DNA of 5,955 nucleotides, from positions 1-5,955 of the forward strand of contig JAFGPF010000032.1 in the NCBI GenBank assembly GCA_016926115.1, read 5' to 3'. Under the pieces are notes generated by a model, which searched no databases, was not told where the DNA came from, and worked only from the letters and a program-made list of their open reading frames with translations. The position numbers and the translations under genes are program-made. Below, piece after piece: positions 4,918 through 5,955 of this stretch. The number at the start of each line of letters is the position of its first letter. The first letter of the stretch is position 1. This DNA is from Dehalococcoidales bacterium (GTDB lineage Bacteria; Chloroflexota; Dehalococcoidia; Dehalococcoidales; RBG-16-60-22).

Positions 4918-5955
4918 ATGCCGGTAGCTGCTGTAATCGGAGCTCAATGGGGAGATGAAGGAAAAGGTAAAATCGTCGATATGCTGGCGGAGAAAGCCAG
5001 ATATGTAGTGCGTTTTTCCGGGGGCGACAACGCCGGACATACGGTCGTCAATCCCCTCGGCGAATTCAAATTAAGACTTACGCCTTCCGGGATTTTCTAT
5101 CCCGGCGCGACGTCGATAATCGGCAACGGCGTGGTGCTTAATCCCGCCGTGCTGCTCGGCGAGATGGAGGAGCTTACCTCGCGCAAGGTGGACATCTCGA
5201 GCCTGTATATCAGCGACCGCGCCCACCTGATAATGCCCTACCATATCGCCATCGAAGGCATGGAAGAGGACGCGCTGGGCGGCAAAGCCATCGGCACCAC
5301 GCGCAAGGGAATCGGACCCGCCTACGTCGATAAACTGGCGAGGACCGGCATCAGGGCGGGCGACCTGCTGGACAGGGAGATATTCAGGGAGAGGCTGACC
5401 CTGGCGCTGGAATATAAAAACAACATCATCACCAAGGTGTTCGGGAAAGAGCCGCTGTCTTTCGACGAGATATACAAACAGTACTGCGCGTACGCCGACA
5501 AGCTCGCCCCGCTCATCTGTGATACGACCGTCATGCTCGCCGAGGCGATAGGCCGCAACGATGCAATCCTTCTCGAAGGCGCGCAGGGAACGCTGCTTGA
5601 TCCTGACTTCGGCACGTACCCTTACTGCACTTCTTCATCGCCGACCGCCAGTAACGCCTGCCTGGGGTCGGGACTGGGTCCCGGCAGCATCACCCACACG
5701 CTGGGGGTATTCAAGTCGTTCCAGACCAGGGTTGGCGCCGGACCGATGCCCACGGAACTCGACGACGAGATCGGGGACGCCATCAGGGAATACGGCGACG
5801 AGTACGGCACGGTGACACGCAGACCCCGCCGCTGCGGGTGGTTCGATGCCGTGGCGGCACGACTGAGCATGCGTGTCAACAACTTCACCAGCATCGCCGT
5901 CACCCGCCTCGACATCCTCGACATGTTACAGCGTATCAAGATATGCACCGGCTAC
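4918..5955 (+). CDS. purA: Adenylosuccinate synthetase, N-terminal 346 residues (3' end outside the window)
   Basis: PurA joins IMP and aspartate using GTP to give adenylosuccinate, the first committed step from IMP to AMP. The frame stays open from ATG 4918 to the last base. The family is about 430 residues, so roughly 80 are missing. The start MPVAAVIGAQWGDEGKGK is canonical, with catalytic D13 and the GDEGKGK phosphate loop (12-18). GGDNAGHT (35-42) carries catalytic H41. Other stretches are IGTTRKGIGPAY (125-136) with R142 just after, EGAQGTLLDPDFGTYPYCTSS (from 220), VGAGPMPTEL, and YGTVTRRPRRCGWFD around 300. In that last loop an arginine (R301) occupies the usual glycine of T-G-R-P-R-R. 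The gene has its own promoter region and Shine-Dalgarno. No purine-pathway neighbour is visible. Identity is very secure. Confidence 0.97.
   Translation, partial: MPVAAVIGAQWGDEGKGKIVDMLAEKARYVVRFSGGDNAGHTVVNPLGEFKLRLTPSGIFYPGATSIIGNGVVLNPAVLLGEMEELTSRKVDISSLYISDRAHLIMPYHIAIEGMEEDALGGKAIGTTRKGIGPAYVDKLARTGIRAGDLLDREIFRERLTLALEYKNNIITKVFGKEPLSFDEIYKQYCAYADKLAPLICDTTVMLAEAIGRNDAILLEGAQGTLLDPDFGTYPYCTSSSPTASNACLGSGLGPGSITHTLGVFKSFQTRVGAGPMPTELDDEIGDAIREYGDEYGTVTRRPRRCGWFDAVAARLSMRVNNFTSIAVTRLDILDMLQRIKICTGY

Noticed and set aside
5561..5948. Alternative-frame and minus-strand frames inside purA
   Set aside because: The PurA frame is conserved throughout this stretch, so these are shadows.

Overview
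The window is a compact bacterial stretch with every gene on the + strand. It holds the last 170 codons of infB (translation initiation factor IF-2), complete rbfA and truB, a three-gene inositol-phospholipid set (myo-inositol-1-phosphate synthase, a PimA-like GT4 glycosyltransferase, and a CDP-alcohol phosphatidyltransferase), and the first 346 codons of purA (adenylosuccinate synthetase), which runs off the right edge.

Layout. Positions 1-1788 are the tail of a translation/RNA operon (infB-rbfA-truB) with short gaps: 24 nt between infB and rbfA, 2 nt between rbfA and a TTG-started truB. Positions 1789-1923 are a 135-nt gap with a good sigma-70-type promoter (TTGACA, 18-nt spacer, TATATT), a dyad over its -35 box and a strong Shine-Dalgarno. 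Positions 1924-4824 are ino1, the glycosyltransferase and the phosphatidyltransferase, separated by only 6 and 3 nt, so they look like one operon. Positions 4825-4917 carry a second promoter region in which a 7-bp tandem repeat creates two overlapping promoters in the same arrangement. purA follows.

How the genes work together. Ino1 makes inositol phosphate from glucose 6-phosphate. The phosphatidyltransferase has a perfect CDP-alcohol phosphatidyltransferase motif and is best explained as joining inositol phosphate to a CDP-activated lipid. The glycosyltransferase resembles mycobacterial PimA, which mannosylates phosphatidylinositol. Together they suggest a short route to a glycosylated inositol phospholipid. 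No acyltransferase and no phosphatase for the phosphatidylinositol phosphate intermediate are in the window. The flanking infB-rbfA-truB and purA genes are housekeeping.

Organism. No rRNA or other decisive marker is present. The moderate-to-high GC coding sequence, and an inositol-lipid cluster sitting between infB-rbfA-truB and purA, fit my recollection of Chloroflexota of the Dehalococcoidia type. An actinobacterium or another lineage is not excluded. I see no mobile elements, CRISPR arrays, tRNA or rRNA genes. The window is mostly ordinary core genome; the inositol-lipid operon and its regulatory regions are the parts worth attention.
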